NCBI GenBank assembly: GCA_022785125.1
Contig: JALFRA010000036.1
Coordinates: 1-64,000 of the forward strand
Origin: Clostridiales bacterium
GTDB taxonomy: Bacteria > Bacillota > Clostridia > Oscillospirales > Oscillospiraceae
DNA length: 64,000 nt
Reading direction: 5' to 3'
The notes under the pieces are model-generated. The model was given only the letters and a program-made list of their open reading frames with translations. It was not told the origin of the DNA and made no database searches. Position 1 is the first letter of the stretch. Every line of letters begins with the position of its first letter. Both the position numbers and the translations under genes were made by a program. Shown here piece after piece: positions 53,293-62,417 of the stretch.

Positions 53293-56271
53293 ATGGAATT
53301 GATCCTCCAGCAAAGCTTACCCCATCAGCAAAAAGCAATCGATGCGGTATGTGCCGTGTTGGATGGCGTGACGATTACACCACCCGCTCAATTTTATGAA
53401 AACCCACAGATCGATTTGGAGGACCGCAGACTAGCCGCTAACTTGCACAGCGCGCAAAGCGCAGTCCCTGCAGAATATCGGAACCCCGCCCCCATTGGTT
53501 CATGTCTAAATCTAGATGTCAAGATGGAGACCGGAACCGGCAAAACATATGTATATACCAAAACCATTTATGAGCTTCACAGGCGGTATGGCATCAATAA
53601 ATTTATCATTGCCGTTCCATCTCTGGCCATTAAAGCTGGTACTGAGCAGTTTATACAGGACGAATATTCACGCAAGCACTTTACCGACAGCTGCGGATAT
53701 GGTACCGAAATTGAGCTTGGCGTACTTGAGGCGCCTAAAAAGAAGAAAAAAGGGCGCAGCTACTTCCCCAGCGTAGTGAGTGATTTCGTGAAAGGAAGCT
53801 GTCAGAACACCAAAAAAATTTACGTTCTTCTGGTGAATATGCAGCTTTTGACCAGCAACACGAAACGCAATGGCAGAGACACCGGTTTATTGTGGCGCGA
53901 TGATTACGACTATGACGTGGAGGGTTTTTATCGCCCATTTGACGCGCTCCGTGCAACAAAACCCGTGGTCATCATCGATGAACCGCACCGGTTTTCCCGT
54001 GATCTGAAAGCATTCCAAGTCATTATGGATGAAATCAGGCCGCAGAGTATCATCCGTTATGGAGCTACATTTCCCGAAATCACGACCGGACGCGGCAAAA
54101 GTAAAATTATAACAAAGGATTACCAAAACCTTCTATATGATCTCAATGCCTGTGAGTCTTTTAATCAAGGGCTGATCAAAGGTGTGGCGAAGGAGCATTT
54201 TGAGCCTCTGTCCAAGCAGAACGAGAAGGTAAAAATTCTTTCCATCAACAGCAAGGATTCTGTCACTTTTCAGCGAAAAAAAGCTGGTGAAGGCACAAAA
54301 TCTTTTGTACTGAAAACCGGTGATTCCCTTGCCCTCATCTCCGATTCATTTGAAGGCATTACGATCGCAGCCATTACCTCCAATACAGTCGAGTTCTCCA
54401 ATGGCGTGAGCAAAAGCGCCGGCGAAGAAATGGATGTGGACATCTATATGTCCTCTTACCAGACTCAAATGCTTCGTCTGGCCCTGGACCGGCATTTTGA
54501 AACAGAGCGAGAGAATTTTTGTAACCGCTCCTTTAAAATCAAGACACTGGCCTTGTTCTTCATTGACGATATTTCTTCTTATCGCCCCGATGACACTGGA
54601 AAAGCCCCCTATCTCTTGACAGCATTTGAAACACTGCTGAAAGAAAAAATAGAGCACACCCTCTCCGCTCTTACCGAACACGACTCGGAATATCGGGCCT
54701 ATTTGGAAGCGTCTCTTGCAAACATTCCAGCTTGCCATGCCGGCTATTTTTCTCAGGATAACAGCGACTCCGATGAAGAAATTGCCAAGGAAGTCAACGC
54801 AATTCTCAACGGCAAAAAACAACTGCTGTCTTTCCGCAACGCCAATGGTTCATATAATACTTTGCGTTTCCTGTTTTCAAAATGGACGCTGAAAGAGGGC
54901 TGGGATAACCCGAATGTATTTACGATCGCAAAACTGCGCTCCAGCGGCAGCGAAAACAGCAAGCTCCAGGAAGTGGGCAGAGGGCTGCGGCTGCCTGTAG
55001 ACGAAAACGGAAACCGCATCTCCAATGAAGAGTTCCAGTTGAACTATATTGTGGACTTTACAGAGGCAGATTTTGCACAGCGGTTGGTTGATCAGATCAA
55101 TGCTGAAATTCCACAGGCATCCGTGATTACTGAGGAGCGCCTGGCTCAGGTCGCACAGAAGCTGGGCATGAGCAGCGACGATCTGTTCGATGATTTATAT
55201 CGTAAGGGATACATTGACCGGCACAACCAGATCCGCCCAGAAGCCAAGGCACAATTCTTTGAAGTGTATCCTGCATTTGCTTCCGGCCTGAAGGGCGGCA
55301 AAATCAAAGACAGAAACCACGACAAGCCAAAGCCCATTAAAATCCGTAAAGCTGTTTATCAGGAACTGCGGGAATTCTGGGAGAAAATCAACCAACGTTA
55401 CCTGCTGTTTTATGACGCCACTCTGGATACAGATATGGAAAAGGTTGTGCTTTCCATCTTTGAAACGCCCGGTGTGTTCACCGACATCATTATGCGCAGC
55501 AGCCGCGCACTCGTCCAGAGTGAAGGCGGACAAATGAATACTGCCGTTGGAGAAGGTATGCAGTACAAGGTCACGCGCCCCATTCCATATGGCACATTTT
55601 TAACCCGCATCATGCGTGCCACCAGCCTTCCCATTGCGGTACTGCATAACTGCATGGTCACCTACAGCAAAAAGCATGGAGCTGTTGATGCCAAATATAT
55701 CAACGAAAATTCTGTAAGCGTATTCTGCGCGGAGTTCCAGAACTGGAAACTCAAAACATTACCGGGGCGTTTCCAGTACGTTAAAAGCAGTCTGCCCTGC
55801 GGAGCTACCGCCCTGACCTATGCAGACGGTACCCCAAAAGAAGAAATTTCACAAGGACGGATCGGAACAAAGCTTGTCCCCGGGACACCCGGCGAGAAGT
55901 ATTTATACGACACCTATGCGTACGATTCACCGTTAGAAAAAGACAATATGACCGCAAACATCGACGAAGTGGTTGTATTTGGAAAAATCCCCCGCAACAG
56001 CATTGCGATTCCAACCATTACAGGCAGTATGTATAGCCCTGACTTTATGTATGTGGTAAAAAAGTCCTCCGGCGAGAAAGAACTTAACATCGTAGTGGAA
56101 ACCAAAGACGTGGAAGGAAAGGATATGCTTCGGGGAGCTGAATTGGCTAAAATTGAATGTGCCCGAGTATTCTTCCAGTTCCTTTCTGAAGATGGATACA
56201 CCGTTCATTTCCGGGATCAGCTCAAAAATAAACAGATGGCGCAAATTATCAACGAGGTTCTGGCCCGATAA
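53293..56271 (+). CDS. Type III restriction endonuclease (Res) subunit
   Basis: This 992-aa protein has an SF2 helicase N-terminus, with LDVKMETGTGKTYVYTKTI (Walker A) and PVVIIDEPHRF (DExH-like box). Motif VI-like LQEVGRGLRLPVDENGNR follows. The C-terminal endonuclease domain carries a PD-(D/E)xK-like core at SPDFMYVVKKSSG and IVVETKDVEGKD. It cuts DNA after ATP-driven sliding when two unmethylated sites meet. It appears intact. Confidence 0.93.
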   Translation: MELILQQSLPHQQKAIDAVCAVLDGVTITPPAQFYENPQIDLEDRRLAANLHSAQSAVPAEYRNPAPIGSCLNLDVKMETGTGKTYVYTKTIYELHRRYGINKFIIAVPSLAIKAGTEQFIQDEYSRKHFTDSCGYGTEIELGVLEAPKKKKKGRSYFPSVVSDFVKGSCQNTKKIYVLLVNMQLLTSNTKRNGRDTGLLWRDDYDYDVEGFYRPFDALRATKPVVIIDEPHRFSRDLKAFQVIMDEIRPQSIIRYGATFPEITTGRGKSKIITKDYQNLLYDLNACESFNQGLIKGVAKEHFEPLSKQNEKVKILSINSKDSVTFQRKKAGEGTKSFVLKTGDSLALISDSFEGITIAAITSNTVEFSNGVSKSAGEEMDVDIYMSSYQTQMLRLALDRHFETERENFCNRSFKIKTLALFFIDDISSYRPDDTGKAPYLLTAFETLLKEKIEHTLSALTEHDSEYRAYLEASLANIPACHAGYFSQDNSDSDEEIAKEVNAILNGKKQLLSFRNANGSYNTLRFLFSKWTLKEGWDNPNVFTIAKLRSSGSENSKLQEVGRGLRLPVDENGNRISNEEFQLNYIVDFTEADFAQRLVDQINAEIPQASVITEERLAQVAQKLGMSSDDLFDDLYRKGYIDRHNQIRPEAKAQFFEVYPAFASGLKGGKIKDRNHDKPKPIKIRKAVYQELREFWEKINQRYLLFYDATLDTDMEKVVLSIFETPGVFTDIIMRSSRALVQSEGGQMNTAVGEGMQYKVTRPIPYGTFLTRIMRATSLPIAVLHNCMVTYSKKHGAVDAKYINENSVSVFCAEFQNWKLKTLPGRFQYVKSSLPCGATALTYADGTPKEEISQGRIGTKLVPGTPGEKYLYDTYAYDSPLEKDNMTANIDEVVVFGKIPRNSIAIPTITGSMYSPDFMYVVKKSSGEKELNIVVETKDVEGKDMLRGAELAKIECARVFFQFLSEDGYTVHFRDQLKNKQMAQIINEVLAR

Positions 56272-56310
56272 TAACCTCACAGTAACATCCCCTATCATCC
56301 AAATAACGGA

Positions 56311-56341
56311 AAACAGGCGCTGCCAACGGCAGCGCCTGTTT
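56311..56341. terminator. Terminator between res and folD
   Basis: AAACAGGCGCTGCC pairs with GGCAGCGCCTGTTT around an AAC loop, between convergent genes. Confidence 0.85.
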
Positions 56342-56344
56342 CTG

Positions 56345-57193
56345 TTATCTGGCTTGTTCCGCAGCCTGGATCACATGGGCCGCCAGCACCGAGGTGGTCA
56401 CGGCCCCCACGCCGCCGGGCACCGGCGTCACCGCGCCGACGATCTCATCGGCGGCCGCAAAGTCCACGTCCCCCACCAGATTACCGTTCTCGTCCACGTT
56501 GATGCCCACATCCAGCACCAACTGGCCGGTAGCCAGGTGGTCACGGCCTATCATGTTGGCCCGTCCGGCAGCGGCGATGAGCACCTCCGCCCGGCGGCAC
56601 TCAGCGGCCAGATCGGCGGTGCGGGTATGGCAGAGGGTGACGGTAGCGTTTTTCCCCAGCAGCAGCATGGACAGAGGCTTGCCCACTACCAGGCTTCGGC
56701 CCACCACCACCGCCCGCTTGCCGGTGAGGTCGCAGCCGTAGTAGTCCAAAATCTCCATGCAGGCCTGGGCGGTACAGGGCGGGTAACCTGTACCGCTGCC
56801 GGTGAACACCGACGCCAGCGAACCGGCGGTGATGCCGTCCACGTCCTTGGCCGGGTCCAGGGCGGCACAGATGGCCTCCTCGTCCATGTGGGCGGGCAAA
56901 GGCCGGAAGAGCAGGCAGCCGTGGATCTCCCGATCTGCGTTGATCTGCTGGATGACCTCCAGCAGATCTCCATGGCTGGCTTCCTTCGGCAAGGTAAACT
57001 GCTTGACACAGATACCCACCTTCTCACACCGCTTCAGGGCGCCCCGCTCATAGGACAGATCCTCGGGCCGCTCCCCCACCCGCACAATGGCCAGGGTGGG
57101 GACGATCCCCCGGGCCTTCAGTTCATCAGCCCGGGCGGCCAGCCGCTCTGTCAGGGCCTGGGCCACCGGGGCCCCCTTCCAATGCTCCGCCAT
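56345..57193 (-). CDS. folD: Methylenetetrahydrofolate dehydrogenase / cyclohydrolase
   Basis: This 282-aa protein has the FolD pattern: SYERGALKRCEKVGI with the catalytic Lys region nearby, HGCLLFRPLPAHMDEEAICAALDPAKDVDG, and the Rossmann GKRAVVVGRSLVVGKPLSMLLL with PGGVGAVTTSVL. It interconverts methylene-, methenyl- and formyl-THF. It is the third gene of the fhs-fchA-folD operon, its start overlapping the fchA stop codon by 1 bp. Confidence 0.94.
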   Translation of the reverse strand: MAEHWKGAPVAQALTERLAARADELKARGIVPTLAIVRVGERPEDLSYERGALKRCEKVGICVKQFTLPKEASHGDLLEVIQQINADREIHGCLLFRPLPAHMDEEAICAALDPAKDVDGITAGSLASVFTGSGTGYPPCTAQACMEILDYYGCDLTGKRAVVVGRSLVVGKPLSMLLLGKNATVTLCHTRTADLAAECRRAEVLIAAAGRANMIGRDHLATGQLVLDVGINVDENGNLVGDVDFAAADEIVGAVTPVPGGVGAVTTSVLAAHVIQAAEQAR

Positions 57194-57810
57194 CAGGCAA
57201 ACCTCCCCAAAACTGCTTCATAGACCCGCTCCGCGATCTTCCAATACCGCCCCACCAGAGCATCCACCTCGTCATTCATGGCCTTGGCATAAGCCCGGTC
57301 GGCCATGCTCTTGGTATTGACCTTCACATTGAGGGCGGCGCCGTACAGAGCACTCCAGCAGAAGATCACCCCGGTACCCACGTCGGAGAGCATCATGACA
57401 CTCCCCTTCTCCAGCATCTCACTGTGAAGGTCGATCGCCTCACAGCTCAGCCGCAGGATCTCCATGGGGGTAGCTGCGGCATTCCGGAGGCACTTTTCCA
57501 TGACCTGCTCCCGATTGGGGTCCTCCTTGGGAATGGCGTAGGCCTTGGACAGGGGCTCAAAGGCGGCGGCGTCAGCGTCCACCAGAGCCAGCAGGCGAGC
57601 GCGCAGGTCCTCCGCTTGGGCCATCAGGGCCTTTACGTCCTCCTCCACCTCGGCGTACTTCTTTTTGCCTACGGTGTAGTTGCCCACCATGGTACACAGG
57701 GCAACCCCCAGGGCGCCCACCAGGGCGGAGGCGCCGCCGCCGCCGGGGACCGGGGCCTTGGAGGCCAGGGCGTCCAGGAAGCCGCGGCAGGTCTGGTTGG
57801 CGGTATTCAT
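57193..57810 (-). CDS. fchA: Cyclodeaminase/cyclohydrolase family protein (FchA)
   Basis: This 205-aa helical protein has FLDALASKAPVPGGGGASALVGALGVALCTMVGNYTVGKKKY, the signature of the formiminotransferase-cyclodeaminase family. In one-carbon operons it acts as methenyl-THF cyclohydrolase or formimino-THF cyclodeaminase. The ATG at 57810 has AAGGAG 10 bp upstream. The folate ligase and FolD flank it. Confidence 0.9.
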   Translation of the reverse strand: MNTANQTCRGFLDALASKAPVPGGGGASALVGALGVALCTMVGNYTVGKKKYAEVEEDVKALMAQAEDLRARLLALVDADAAAFEPLSKAYAIPKEDPNREQVMEKCLRNAAATPMEILRLSCEAIDLHSEMLEKGSVMMLSDVGTGVIFCWSALYGAALNVKVNTKSMADRAYAKAMNDEVDALVGRYWKIAERVYEAVLGRFA

Positions 57811-57865
57811 CGCAATCAACTCCTTATTACAGCGGGCGGGTGTCACCACCCGCCCGCCTTTTCTT

Positions 57866-57945
57866 TTAGAACAGGCCGGAGATCTTGCCGTTCTCGTCCA
57901 CGTCCACCTTCTCGGCGGCGGGGACCTTGGGCAGGCCCGGCATGG
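57866..57945 (-). pseudogene. Stranded 3' end of a second fhs allele
   Basis: The last 80 bp match the fhs 3' end (58082-58161) at 72 of 80 positions. The encoded peptide ([18 protein letters not shown] then KISGLF and stop) is identical, so all eight differences are synonymous. It has no start. It lies between a hairpin-rich spacer and fchA. Confidence 0.85.
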
Positions 57946-58081
57946 CTCCCCACGGGATTAGTCCCGTGGGGGCCCCTGTTTTTTCATCTGCTCGGGCGGA
58001 ATGAATCCGCCCGGCATCAAGGTTTTGGCTGTGCCAAAACGCTTGTTACGTCGCACTTGCGGCGGGCATGACCATGCCGGT
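57946..58081. repeat. 136-bp hairpin-rich segment between fhs and its stranded 3' copy
   Basis: Three clear inverted repeats occur in a row: CCCCACGGGA/TCCCGTGGGG (57948-57971), GGGCGGAT-type GGGCGGA/TCCGCCC (57994-58012) and TTTTGGC/GCCAAAA (58023-58039). A CTGTTTTTTC tract lies between. It may act as the fhs terminator. Its density of palindromes suggests a small dispersed intergenic repeat, which cannot be tested here. Confidence 0.6.
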
Positions 58082-59752
58082 TTAGAACAGGCCGGAGATC
58101 TTGCCGTTCTCGTCCACGTCCACCTTTTCGGCGGCAGGCACTTTTGGCAATCCAGGCATGGTCATGATATCGCCGGTGAGGGCCACCAGGAATCCGGCGC
58201 CGGCAGACACCTTGATATTGCGCACCGTGACAGTAAAGCCCTCGGGGGCGCCCAGCAGGTTCTGGTCGTCAGAGAAAGAATACTGGGTCTTGGCCATACA
58301 GATGGGCAGGCCGCCGAAGCCCAGGGCGGTGAGTTCCGCCGCCTGCTTCTTGGCTGCGGGAGTAAGCACCACGCCGTCGCCGTGGTACACCTTCTTCACG
58401 ATATCGGCCAGCTTGGCCTCGATGGGCTGGTCCAGCTCATAGGCGTAGGAGAAGTGGTTGGGCTCTTCGCACAGGCGGATCACTTCCCGGGCCAGAGCAA
58501 TGCCGCCCTCGCCGCCCTTGCCCCACACCTCGCTGAGCGCCACATTGACGCCCAGCTCCTTGCACTTGTCCTCCACCAGCTTGAGCTCGGCCTCGGTATC
58601 GGTGGGGAACCGATTGATGGCCACCACGCAGGGCAGACCATAAACGGTCGTGATGTTCTCCACATGGCGCAGCAGGTTGGGCAGACCCCTCTCCAGCGCC
58701 TCCAGGTTTTCGTTGTTCAGATCAGCCTTGGCCACACCGCCGTGATGCTTCAGGGCCCGGACAGTAGCCACCACCACTACAGCGGAGGGCTTCAGCCCGG
58801 CCAGGCGGCACTTGATGTCCAGGAACTTCTCCGCGCCCAGGTCAGCACCGAAGCCAGCCTCGGTGATGGCGTAATCTCCCATCTTCATAGCCACCCGGGT
58901 AGCCATGACGGAGTTGCAGCCGTGGGCAATGTTGGCAAAGGGACCGCCGTGGATGAAGGCGGGAGTACCCTCCAGAGTCTGGACCAGGTTGGGCTTGATG
59001 GCATCCTTCAGCAGGGCGGCCATAGCGCCCTCGGCCTTCAGGTCATGGGCGGTGATGGGAGCGCCGGAGCGGGAATAGCCCACCACCATGCGGCCCAGCC
59101 GGGCCTTCAGGTCGCTCAGCCCGGTGGCCAGGCAGAGCACCGCCATGATCTCAGAGGCCACAGTGATATCGAAACCGTCCTCACGGGGCACGCCCTGCAT
59201 CCGTCCGCCCAGACCGCACACGATGTTGCGCAGCTGGCGGTCGTTCATATCCACACACCGCTTCCAGGTGATGCGCTTGACGTCAATGTCCAGCTCATTT
59301 CCCTGCTGGATATGGTTGTCCAGCATAGCGGCCAGCAGGTTGTTGGCCGCGCCGATAGCGTGGAAATCGCCGGTAAAGTGGAGATTGATGTCCTCCATAG
59401 GCACCACCTGGGCATAGCCGCCGCCGGCAGCGCCGCCCTTGACGCCGAACACGGGGCCCAGGGAGGGCTCCCGCAGGGCCACCACGGTGTTTTTGCCCAG
59501 CCGCCGCATTCCGTCGGCCAGACCCACAGTAGTGGTGGTTTTCCCCTCGCCCGCGGGGGTGGGGTTGATGGCGGTGACCAGCACCAGCTTGCCGTCGGGC
59601 CTGCCTTCCCGATCAGCCAGCAGCTTCAGGTCGATCTTGGCCTTGTACTTGCCGTAGTACTCCAGATACTCCTCATCCACACCGGCCAGGGCCGCCACCT
59701 CTCGAATGGGACGCATTTCACAGGCCTGAGCGATCTCGATATCCGTTTTCAT
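58082..59752 (-). CDS. fhs: Formate-tetrahydrofolate ligase
   Basis: This 556-aa protein has the ATP-binding [28 protein letters not shown] loop, [23 protein letters not shown], the [13 protein letters not shown] motif and [13 protein letters not shown]. It makes 10-formyl-THF from formate and ATP, the entry to the folate one-carbon pathway and to the methyl branch of acetogenesis. Length is normal. It leads the operon with fchA and folD. GGATGAAGGAG lies upstream. Confidence 0.95.
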   Translation of the reverse strand: MKTDIEIAQACEMRPIREVAALAGVDEEYLEYYGKYKAKIDLKLLADREGRPDGKLVLVTAINPTPAGEGKTTTTVGLADGMRRLGKNTVVALREPSLGPVFGVKGGAAGGGYAQVVPMEDINLHFTGDFHAIGAANNLLAAMLDNHIQQGNELDIDVKRITWKRCVDMNDRQLRNIVCGLGGRMQGVPREDGFDITVASEIMAVLCLATGLSDLKARLGRMVVGYSRSGAPITAHDLKAEGAMAALLKDAIKPNLVQTLEGTPAFIHGGPFANIAHGCNSVMATRVAMKMGDYAITEAGFGADLGAEKFLDIKCRLAGLKPSAVVVVATVRALKHHGGVAKADLNNENLEALERGLPNLLRHVENITTVYGLPCVVAINRFPTDTEAELKLVEDKCKELGVNVALSEVWGKGGEGGIALAREVIRLCEEPNHFSYAYELDQPIEAKLADIVKKVYHGDGVVLTPAAKKQAAELTALGFGGLPICMAKTQYSFSDDQNLLGAPEGFTVTVRNIKVSAGAGFLVALTGDIMTMPGLPKVPAAEKVDVDENGKISGLF

Positions 59753-59856
59753 GGTCCTTCACTCCTTCATCCTTCCGCTTACCAACGAAAATGCGCCGGC
59801 TCAGCCATGCTTGGCAAACCGGCGTTTTACTTCATTTCCGCTGTTTCATCCTTTAA

Positions 59857-59885
59857 AATGTACCATTCTTTCCCCGGCTTGTCAA
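59857..59885 (-). promoter_or_regulatory. Sigma-A promoter of the fhs operon with structured leader
   Basis: TTGACA (59885-59880), a 17-bp spacer and TACATT (59862-59857). The leader of about 95 nt to the ATG holds a hairpin with GCCGG arms (near 59790-59825). It does not match the tetrahydrofolate riboswitch as I remember it. Confidence 0.65.
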
Positions 59886-59927
59886 CGGAAATGAAAAAGA
59901 GCAGACCGACACGCGCCTTGTAATATT

Positions 59928-59987
59928 AAATGCGAAAGAACAAACACCACGTCGAATGACGGGTGAAAGTTCTATCGCATTTATTTT
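59928..59987 (+). terminator. Imperfect hairpin at the edge of the right-hand gene island
   Basis: AAATGCGAAAGAAC pairs imperfectly with GTTCTATCGCATTT and is followed by a run of T residues. It separates the fhs promoter from the run of small genes. Confidence 0.5.
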
Positions 59988-60027
59988 TTTACCATAACAG
60001 AGCCGGAAATACAAGGGAGGAACCGAC

Positions 60028-60837
60028 ATGACGCACGTTTCTTTTGAAGAGTACGAGGCCGCGAAAGCGGAAATCATCGGTGGAGTTCATTACAAAGAAA
60101 AATCCACATTGGAGGGGAACGTGATCCGAAAGACCTATGTAACGGAAGAGAATGGGACGTTCTACGAGGTGAACGACGGCGGGCGCATCGAGTTTTGGAG
60201 CGACAAGCACCCGGATAGCCGGATTTACGACGAAAACGAGCGGGCGGACCTCCCGGAGAATGTGGGGGCAGTTCCCGGATATGGTGACTTGCTGGCCGAG
60301 AAAATCAGGGAAACGGCGGATTTCGCAAATCTGAAACCGTTTGAAAAATTCGTGCTGGATAACGGATATTTGTACGATTCGAGCGACGCGCTAAAAGCTG
60401 GCTATGACCGGGCGTGGAAAGCACAACACGGAATCACCCTGACAGAAGAAGAGTTTGCGGCGGAGGTTATGAGCCGCGGGAAGCTGGTTGACGCGTCGGG
60501 GCTTTACGAGGCGGTCATGGAACACGTGAACGCGGGGCGGCTGACTGCGGGCGACGTTATGCAGTACGCGCATTACAGATGGTGCGTGAATAGACCGGAA
60601 GCGGTTATTGCGTATCAAGTGGGCCGCGAGAAATGGGAGGTCAATAACTGTTCCGAAGAGATCACCGAAGAGGCCGCGCGGATTGAAGTTTGCGAGGAAT
60701 TCGGGTTCGAGGCAAGCCGGGTAAAAATCATCGGGACCCCGTACTATGACGCGACGGACTGGAACTTCATCCGCTTTAACTGTTCGGGGCGGGCGTGGCT
60801 GATGAAAAACGGCGAGATTTATCAAGTTTACGAATGA
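60028..60837 (+). CDS. Hypothetical protein of the right-hand mobile island (269 aa)
   Basis: This soluble protein begins HVSFEEYEAAKAEIIGG. I do not recognise the family. It has no signal peptide or membrane helix. The central part (VLDNGYLYDSSDALKAGYDRAW) is helical, and the C-terminus is strand-rich and acidic. GGGAGGAACCGAC precedes the ATG. It is the first gene after the core chromosome and starts a densely packed plus-strand array. Confidence 0.7.
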   Translation: MTHVSFEEYEAAKAEIIGGVHYKEKSTLEGNVIRKTYVTEENGTFYEVNDGGRIEFWSDKHPDSRIYDENERADLPENVGAVPGYGDLLAEKIRETADFANLKPFEKFVLDNGYLYDSSDALKAGYDRAWKAQHGITLTEEEFAAEVMSRGKLVDASGLYEAVMEHVNAGRLTAGDVMQYAHYRWCVNRPEAVIAYQVGREKWEVNNCSEEITEEAARIEVCEEFGFEASRVKIIGTPYYDATDWNFIRFNCSGRAWLMKNGEIYQVYE

Positions 60838-60902
60838 AAGGCCGTGGGCGCGGTGTACCACAACCGCGCCCACGGGAAGCAGAAACAGAACGGGGGTGAA
60901 AT

Positions 60903-61181
60903 GTGGTGCGGCAGTACAGATACATAGACTTTCGGGACCGAGAGCAGATCGCCGCCCGATACCTGAACGGGGACCGCGTGGCCGACATTGCCGCAGGGCT
61001 TGGCGTGACAACGGCGACGGTCTACCGCGAATTGAAGCGCGGCGAAACGGGAGAACTTGACCGCAACCAGCGGCGGGAATACAACCCCGTTCTTGCACAA
61101 CAGAGGGTGCAGGCCAGTTTTAAGCGGCGCGGGAAGCCCGCGGCGGTGAGTTCACAAGGAGGTGTGCAGATTGGCAACTAA
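60903..61181 (+). CDS. Small IS30-like helix-turn-helix protein
   Basis: This 92-aa protein contains IAARYLNGDRVADIAAGLGVTTATVYRELKRG, an HTH like the N-terminal domain of IS30 transposases, plus a basic tail (QASFKRRGKPA). It lacks any catalytic domain, so it is probably a small DNA-binding regulator. A GTG start follows GGGGGTGAA; the next GTG (60906) is equally possible. Confidence 0.68.
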   Translation: MVRQYRYIDFRDREQIAARYLNGDRVADIAAGLGVTTATVYRELKRGETGELDRNQRREYNPVLAQQRVQASFKRRGKPAAVSSQGGVQIGN

Positions 61182-61398
61182 TTTTGAAGAGATCGCCAGA
61201 ACCCCGGAAACGCTGGCCGCATTCCTGCGGAGCCTGCCCGTTCTGGATGGACCGTGGGACGAAGAATTCCAGCGGCAGTATTGCGCCGGGTGCGGAAAGG
61301 TGAGTTGCGACGACGGGAGCGGTTGCCCCTACGAAGAAAAGCGGAATAGCCACGGCTGGTGGCTGGGGCTTGAAGCTGGGACGGCGGGGGCGGTCTAA
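61171..61398 (+). CDS. Small cysteine-containing hypothetical protein (75 aa)
   Basis: AAGGAGG lies 8 bp before the TTG at 61171, giving ATNFEEIARTPETLAAFLRS. CAGCGKVSCDDGSGCP could bind zinc. A GTG at 61162 is possible but too close to the RBS. Its stop overlaps the next gene. The family resembles small phage/ICE proteins, with function unknown. Confidence 0.65.
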   Translation: MATNFEEIARTPETLAAFLRSLPVLDGPWDEEFQRQYCAGCGKVSCDDGSGCPYEEKRNSHGWWLGLEAGTAGAV

Positions 61399-61847
61399 TG
61401 CTTGAAGTTGTACCTATAACCCTACGGGAAGCAAACGCGTTCGTGGAGCAGAACCACAGACACCACGGGCCGACAGTGGGGCATAAATTTTCCATCGGGC
61501 TTTCCGATGGCGAAAAGATCGTGGGCGTTGCCATTGTGGGCCGTCCGGTGGCGCGGCATTTAGACGACGGCTGGACGCTGGAAGTCAACAGGCTTTGCAC
61601 AGACGGGACCCGGAACGCCTGTTCAATGCTTTATGCCGCCGCATGGAGAACCGCCCGCGCTATGGGGTATAAACGGCTGGTGACATACATTCTGGAAAGC
61701 GAAAACGGGGCAAGCCTGCGGGCCGCTGGCTGGAAGTGTGTTGGACAGGCGGGCGGCTTGCGGTGGACCGGAAAAAGACGGCCAGAAGTTGACCTTTACC
61801 CGGCACAAATGAAAATCCGATTCGAGCGGGAGGCGGAAAAGCCATGA
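61398..61847 (+). CDS. XF1762-family protein (GNAT-like, phage-associated)
   Basis: This 149-aa protein contains FVEQNHRHHGPTVGHKFSIGL, VGRPVARHLDDGWTLEVNRLCTDGTRNACSMLYAAAW and MGYKRLVTYILESENGASLRAAGW, the pattern of the XF1762 family. The fold is acetyltransferase-like. Such proteins are common in phages and integrative elements and uncharacterised. It overlaps its downstream neighbour by 4 bp. Confidence 0.82.
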   Translation: MLEVVPITLREANAFVEQNHRHHGPTVGHKFSIGLSDGEKIVGVAIVGRPVARHLDDGWTLEVNRLCTDGTRNACSMLYAAAWRTARAMGYKRLVTYILESENGASLRAAGWKCVGQAGGLRWTGKRRPEVDLYPAQMKIRFEREAEKP

Positions 61848-62233
61848 CGAAGAAAAACAGTTACCCCGGCGGCGTGAAGCTGACGGCCACGAAAGCCCGC
61901 GCCGTGGCAATGCAAGAATTCGGGACCACAAAGGGCCTGACAAAAGAAGAAACCGCAATGCCCGGCTACTTCAAAATGAGGTTGGGGAACCTGTTCATTC
62001 GCATTCACCCGGACACCTACGACGGAACAGGGTGCATTGTGGTTTCGGCTGAACTGGCGTTTGCCACGGGTCAAACCCTGAAATTCCTGAACCCGGACAC
62101 CCTGCAAGACGATTACAACGCGCTGGAACGGTATTGCAAGCGCGCCCAGCGGGACGACCTGAAAGACTGGGTGCTAACCAACGGGGTGGACTACTGTTGC
62201 GAGGAAGTCAAGCGGATTTGGGAAAGAGGGTGA
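61844..62233 (+). CDS. Hypothetical protein (129 aa)
   Basis: This protein starts MTKKNSYPGGVKLTATKARA and includes FKMRLGNLFIRIHPDTYDGTGCIVV. I recognise no domain. It is translationally coupled (ATGA) to the XF1762 gene and is basic at the N-terminus. Confidence 0.65.
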   Translation: MTKKNSYPGGVKLTATKARAVAMQEFGTTKGLTKEETAMPGYFKMRLGNLFIRIHPDTYDGTGCIVVSAELAFATGQTLKFLNPDTLQDDYNALERYCKRAQRDDLKDWVLTNGVDYCCEEVKRIWERG

Positions 62234-62237
62234 CGGC

Positions 62238-62417
62238 GTGAAAATCCGAATCACCCGCGATACAAAAATTCCGCTTGTTGAGAAAGGCCGGGTTTTCTAC
62301 GTGCAAGGAGTATCGACGACCGGGGACGGCGAAACAGTCTATTTCGTCCACCACGGCGGGAACTATTTGGGAATCTGCGCCGGGGATTGCGAAGTGATCG
62401 AGAGGGAATCGAAATGA
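62238..62417 (+). CDS. Hypothetical protein (59 aa)
   Basis: A GTG start (AGAGGGTGACGGC upstream) gives VKIRITRDTKIPLVEKGRVF, then YVQGVSTTGDGETVYFVHHGG and a stop that overlaps the next ATG (ATGA). It is a small beta-rich protein. The overlap on the 3' side supports real translation. Confidence 0.6.
   Translation: MKIRITRDTKIPLVEKGRVFYVQGVSTTGDGETVYFVHHGGNYLGICAGDCEVIERESK

Noticed and set aside
59753-59856. Tetrahydrofolate riboswitch before fhs
   Set aside because: A leader hairpin is present, but the conserved cores of the THF riboswitch that I know are not recognisable. I leave it as an unnamed structured leader.
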